Positions 29,271 to 32,393 of a stretch of DNA of 32,393 nucleotides are shown here, piece after piece. Position 1 is the first letter of the stretch, and each line of letters begins with the position of its first letter. The position numbers and the translations under genes are program-made. Source of the stretch: a virus; IMG/VR virus record IMGVR_UViG_3300028392_000020, positions 1-32,393 of that record, one strand, 5' to 3'. The notes under the pieces were generated by a model. It ran no database searches, was not told the DNA's origin, and was given only the letters and a program-made list of their open reading frames with translations.

Positions 29271-32200
29271 ATGGCAGTAACTAAATTATCAAATTCCGAA
29301 TTGGCCAATTTGGTCAAGCAATGGAAGCCATCTAATGAATGGGATTACGATCCAAAGAATAAGTATGCAGGCACTAACATTAGGCTTGGTGACGGAACGC
29401 TTGTTCCTTATGACGCTATTGTTCAGCAAGTTTTAGCACGATACGATCAAGACAAAAAAAATCCAACGCTTGCAGTCAAGTCAGGAATTGAACTTGGTAT
29501 TTCTGATGACATCTTAAAAACCCTTCCTGGCGTTGATGAAAACGCTTTAGCCGCTGGCAAACAATTGTTGGCAAGTGGGGCTTTTAACCCAGGCGATACA
29601 GGAGAAGGACGCGCAGGATTTGTGCAGCCTGCTGCCCCTGGCTCTGACACTTACAAAGCGCGAATGGCTGCGGGATTGGATGCTTATGGTTATCCTCCTG
29701 CGCAAGTTGAAGCATTAAGGGCATCAGGACAATATAGAGAGCCAACAACGTCACTTGCTGATATTGCTCAAGCAGCACCAGCAGCAGCCGTACCCGCCGC
29801 CGGTACAACTCCGCTGTCTAACATTACTCAAGCAGCCGCCCCCGCCGCACTCGCTGCGCAAAAACAATATACAGATGCAGAAATCATAAATGCAATTAAG
29901 GGCTCAAGGGAGCAAGGTTTTAATGACCAACAAATTATTCAAGGTGCACAAGCTAATTTTGGATTGTCAGCGGATCGCATAAATTCTTTAATTAAAACGG
30001 TTCCTGCCCCACAAGCTGCAGCACCAGCAGCAGCAGCCTCCAACGCCGGTACAACTCCGCTGTCTGACATTACGCAATCATCGCCATTGGCTCCTGTTTT
30101 ACGTCCAAATCAGCCAACGCCTATTCCTACGCCTATTCCTACGCCTATTCCTGCGCCTATTTCTACGCCTATTTTTACGCCTATTCCTACGCCTATTTCT
30201 ACGCCTATTCCTACGCCTATTCTTACGCCAACGCCCGTTGCGCAAAAACAATATACAGATGCAGAAATCATAAATGCAATTAATGGTTCAAGGGAGCAAG
30301 GTTTTAATGACCAGCAAATTATTCAAGGTGCACAAGCTAATTTTGGATTGTCAGCGGATCGCATAAATTCTTTAATTAAAACGGTTCCTGCTGCACAAGC
30401 TGCTGCGCCAGCCGCTGCACAAACTGCCGCACAAGGCCCAGCAGTAAAAGACGCATCAGGCAACATTATTGGCTATCAATCAACACAAGGCGCTCCTGGC
30501 GCAATACAAGTGCAAACAGGGCAAAATAGAGATGGCCCTGTATACAGTTATTTAACTCCCCCAAGTGGGCAATACGCAACTCGATTGCAAACGGGTACTG
30601 ATCGCAATGGAAACCCAATTTATAGCGATCAAATGGTCATTACGCCCCAAGCGCAACAAGCGCAAGGGCAAGCCGCAGCATCAAGTTTTGTTGAGCCTGA
30701 TTGGGTAAAAAATGCCAAACAAACTATTGGCACGGGTGTAGAGCCTGTATATCCAACAAAAACAGGTCGAGACGGAAGTGTTATTCAAGACACAAGCCAA
30801 GCGCCTGTTGGGTATCGTTACGACAACGGACAAAGCCAATACGTTTACCTTGATTTAGCGGGAAAACCTACGGGAGCCGTAGAAAGCCGTGGTAGTGGCA
30901 TTGGCTCAAGCATATTGGACATTGGTAAAACGCTTGCGCCAATAGGTTTGGCAATGTTAGGCGCTAACTTTCTTGCTCCTGCGCTTGGCGAATTATTTGG
31001 TGGCGTTGCTGCTGATTTAGGTGGTGGTGCTGGCACATCATTAAACGAAATGATTGCATCAGGTCTTGCACCTGGATCGGCTGGTGCTGCTGGTGCTGCT
31101 GCTGGCGCATTAACTCCCGAGGCACTTGCTGCTGCTGCTGGCACAACTGCCGGAGGAGCAGGATTACTAAGTACTGAAGCTGCAGACGCTGTTAGAAATT
31201 TAAATATTAGTGCAACTTCTGCGCCAACAGGCGCTTTAAACCAATCAATTGCTGCTGGAACATTTACGCCTGGCTCGATTGCAGATATTGCCGCAGCAAA
31301 TGGATTAACAACAGATCAACTTGTTTCTGCTGTAAATGCAAATCTTGCGGCTGCTGGCAGTGCTGGAACAACATTGGCAGATTTGGCTGCAGCAGGAACT
31401 CCTGGAGCAGGGACAGTAAGCCCTGGAGCAATAAATCAAGCTGTTGCAGCGGGAACATTTACCCCAGGTGCGCTTGCAGATGTTGCGGCGGCTAATGGGC
31501 TTACAACAGATCAACTTGTTTCTGCCCTTTCTTCTTCTGGCGCACTTAATGCTGCTGCTGGAACAACATTAGCGGATTTAGCGGCAGCAGGAACGACTCA
31601 ATTAACTCCTGCGGCAATTGATTCTCTTACAGGAACTGCTGGTTACGGAACTAATGCTTCTGCAGTACAAGCCGCAATTGATGCTGGGATTAATCCCGCA
31701 ATTGTAGGTTCTGGCGCTTTGGGCACTACTGCTGATTTGTTGGCTGGAACAACAGGCGCAGTCGGAGCAACTCCTGGGGCAGCATCAGTAAATGAAATGA
31801 TTGCATCTGGCATGAGCCCAGGTTCTGCTGGCGCTGCTGGTGCTGCTTCTGGCGCTTTGACGGGCGCAGGACTTGCTGCTGCTGGTGGAACAGGACTTGC
31901 AGACCTTGCTGGCTTGGGTACAACTCAGTTAACTCCTGCTGCAATTGAATCTTTATCAGGAACTGCAGGATATGGGACTAACGCTTCTGCGTTACAAGCA
32001 GCAATTGATGCAGGCATTAACCCTGCAATTGTTGGCTCTGGAGCAGGCTTATCGGTTGCTGACTTGCTCGCTGGTACTACAGGCGCTGGTGCAGGATTAA
32101 CTCCCGCCGCAGCATCAGTAAATGAAATGGTTGCTTCAGGATTGGCCCCTGGCTCTGTTGGTGCGGCTGGCGCTGCAACAGGAGCATTGACAGGATTGGG

Positions 32201-32393
32201 TCTTGCTGGTGCGGCTGGAACTGGATTAGCTGATCTTGCTGCCTTAGGTACAGGTGCAGGCTTGGGTGCTGCTGGAACTGGTTTAGGCACTACTGCTGCT
32301 GGAACTGGTTTAGGCACTACTGCTGCTGGAACTGGTTTAGGAACAACCGGCGCAGGCTTGGGAACTACTGCTGCTGGAACTGGTTTAGGCACT
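29271..32393 (+). CDS. N-terminal part of giant repeat-rich ejection protein (runs off window end)
   Basis: The frame is open from the ATG at 29271 (site AGGATTAGAT) to the last base (1041 codons) without a stop. Across the junction it joins 1-1424 in the same frame, about 1480 aa in all. Order: a unique N-terminal domain (residues 1-185; LSNSELANLVKQWKPSNEWD); two near-identical copies of a 50-aa helical domain (YTDAEIINAIKGSREQGFND) at about 196-245 and 324-373 separated by a TPIP repeat linker; a Gly/Tyr-rich stretch; a hydrophobic segment at about 543-580 (LAPIGLAMLGANFLAPALGE); then Ala/Gly/Thr repeat families up to the 75-bp array. Candidate membrane-crossing ejection protein at the P22 gp7 position. 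Confidence 0.85.
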   Translation, partial: MAVTKLSNSELANLVKQWKPSNEWDYDPKNKYAGTNIRLGDGTLVPYDAIVQQVLARYDQDKKNPTLAVKSGIELGISDDILKTLPGVDENALAAGKQLLASGAFNPGDTGEGRAGFVQPAAPGSDTYKARMAAGLDAYGYPPAQVEALRASGQYREPTTSLADIAQAAPAAAVPAAGTTPLSNITQAAAPAALAAQKQYTDAEIINAIKGSREQGFNDQQIIQGAQANFGLSADRINSLIKTVPAPQAAAPAAAASNAGTTPLSDITQSSPLAPVLRPNQPTPIPTPIPTPIPAPISTPIFTPIPTPISTPIPTPILTPTPVAQKQYTDAEIINAINGSREQGFNDQQIIQGAQANFGLSADRINSLIKTVPAAQAAAPAAAQTAAQGPAVKDASGNIIGYQSTQGAPGAIQVQTGQNRDGPVYSYLTPPSGQYATRLQTGTDRNGNPIYSDQMVITPQAQQAQGQAAASSFVEPDWVKNAKQTIGTGVEPVYPTKTGRDGSVIQDTSQAPVGYRYDNGQSQYVYLDLAGKPTGAVESRGSGIGSSILDIGKTLAPIGLAMLGANFLAPALGELFGGVAADLGGGAGTSLNEMIASGLAPGSAGAAGAAAGALTPEALAAAAGTTAGGAGLLSTEAADAVRNLNISATSAPTGALNQSIAAGTFTPGSIADIAAANGLTTDQLVSAVNANLAAAGSAGTTLADLAAAGTPGAGTVSPGAINQAVAAGTFTPGALADVAAANGLTTDQLVSALSSSGALNAAAGTTLADLAAAGTTQLTPAAIDSLTGTAGYGTNASAVQAAIDAGINPAIVGSGALGTTADLLAGTTGAVGATPGAASVNEMIASGMSPGSAGAAGAASGALTGAGLAAAGGTGLADLAGLGTTQLTPAAIESLSGTAGYGTNASALQAAIDAGINPAIVGSGAGLSVADLLAGTTGAGAGLTPAAASVNEMVASGLAPGSVGAAGAATGALTGLGLAGAAGTGLADLAALGTGAGLGAAGTGLGTTAAGTGLGTTAAGTGLGTTGAGLGTTAAGTGLGT
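29856..30006 (+). repeat. duplicated 50-aa domain, copy 1
   Basis: This about 151-base segment recurs 384 bases downstream (30240-30390) with only a few base changes. It encodes AQKQYTDAEIINAIKGSREQ and GFNDQQIIQGAQANFGLSAD, then RINSLIKTV. Confidence 0.93.
30117..30224 (+). repeat. 12-bp tandem repeat encoding TPIP linker
   Basis: Nine 12-base copies of ACGCCTATTCCT with single-base variants encode Thr-Pro-Ile-Pro repeats (variants TPIS, TPIF, TPIL, APIS). This should be a stiff, extended proline-rich linker between the duplicated domains. Confidence 0.95.
30240..30390 (+). repeat. duplicated 50-aa domain, copy 2
   Basis: Second copy of 29856-30006, differing at a few bases (for example AAGGGC to AATGGT). 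The high DNA identity points to a recent duplication. Confidence 0.93.
31018..32280 (+). repeat. diverged long Ala/Gly/Thr repeats within the giant gene
   Basis: Several older repeat families are visible. AAGTFTPG then ADIAAANGLTTDQLVSAV (about 31252-31335) recurs at about 31447-31530. A longer unit starting TQLTPAAIDSLTGTAGYGTN and running through INPAIVGSGA and SVNEMIASGMSPGSAGAAGA (about 31596-31850) recurs at about 31926-32180, with a partial third copy at about 31045-31110. They are more diverged than the 75-bp array. Confidence 0.8.
32286..32393 (+). repeat. 75-bp coding tandem repeat array (right part)
   Basis: One full 75-bp unit (32286-32360) and part of the next. A shortened unit stands before it. 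The last 104 bases equal bases 1-104, so this part overlaps the left array when the sequence is circularised. Confidence 0.93.

Noticed and set aside
31925-32392. Long antisense open frame rich in Pro/Val/Ala (and others at 3412-3744, 30845-31144)
   Set aside because: It is the complement of the Gly/Ala/Thr repeat or Gly-rich coding; composition is forced by the sense-strand repeats and no ribosome site is present.
1-32393. Diversity-generating retroelement as source of the repeats or fibre variation
   Set aside because: No reverse transcriptase, template/variable repeat pair or accessory gene was found.
1-32393. tRNA genes
   Set aside because: No cloverleaf or T-loop sequence was noticed in the non-coding gaps, which are all short.

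Overview
This window is a nearly complete, probably complete, genome of a short-tailed (podovirus) phage whose virion genes are of the P22 type. Bases 1-104 and 32290-32393 are identical, so the sequence closes into a circle of 32,289 bp (a circular or circularly permuted molecule). Both ends fall inside one tandem-repeat array in one gene, which therefore appears here as two halves (29271-32393 and 1-1424). The host is probably a Gram-negative bacterium, inferred from the P22-like virion, the ERF/NinB recombination genes and the GH24 lysozyme. Nothing in the sequence names it. No integrase, CI-type repressor, tRNA, transposase or CRISPR was found.

Layout. (1) 29032-32393 and 1-4957, plus strand: a small tail-region protein, then three large proteins of 1480 (split), 449 and 724 aa in the positions of the P22 ejection proteins gp7, gp20 and gp16. 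(2) 4954-7100: a short collar-type tail fibre, two small membrane-anchored proteins, a holin-like protein and a GH24 endolysin. (3) 10282 down to 7052, minus strand: a tightly overlapping early operon of 14 small genes with ERF annealing protein, an SSB-like protein, two HTH-like proteins, a Cys-rich protein and two small membrane proteins. (4) 10282-10426: a divergent control region with two near-identical operator/-10 elements facing opposite ways. (5) 10426-12868, plus strand: a Cro/YdaS-type regulator, a DUF1376 replication protein, a P-like loader candidate, a VRR-NUC-type nuclease, NinB and an HNH-like protein. (6) 12825-15485: a lone minus-strand gene, small accessory genes, a phage GroES and a ParB-methyltransferase fusion. 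(7) 15512-29032: terminase small and large subunits, portal, scaffold, coat, a terminator, small structural proteins, two fibre-like proteins, and the P22 gp4- and gp10-like tail accessory factors.

How it fits together. The divergent switch would drive the leftward recombination operon and the rightward regulator/replication genes. The late genes build a P22-like capsid and portal. The gp4/gp10-like factors seal the portal, and the three ejection-type proteins would carry DNA across the envelope. The lysis cassette follows the collar fibre.

The most unusual points are the 1480-residue Gly/Ala/Thr-rich ejection-type protein with a clean 75-bp repeat array, a regulator that is probably translated from a leaderless mRNA, one beta-type module of about 65-70 aa inserted in two different tail accessory proteins, and a stand-alone GroES.
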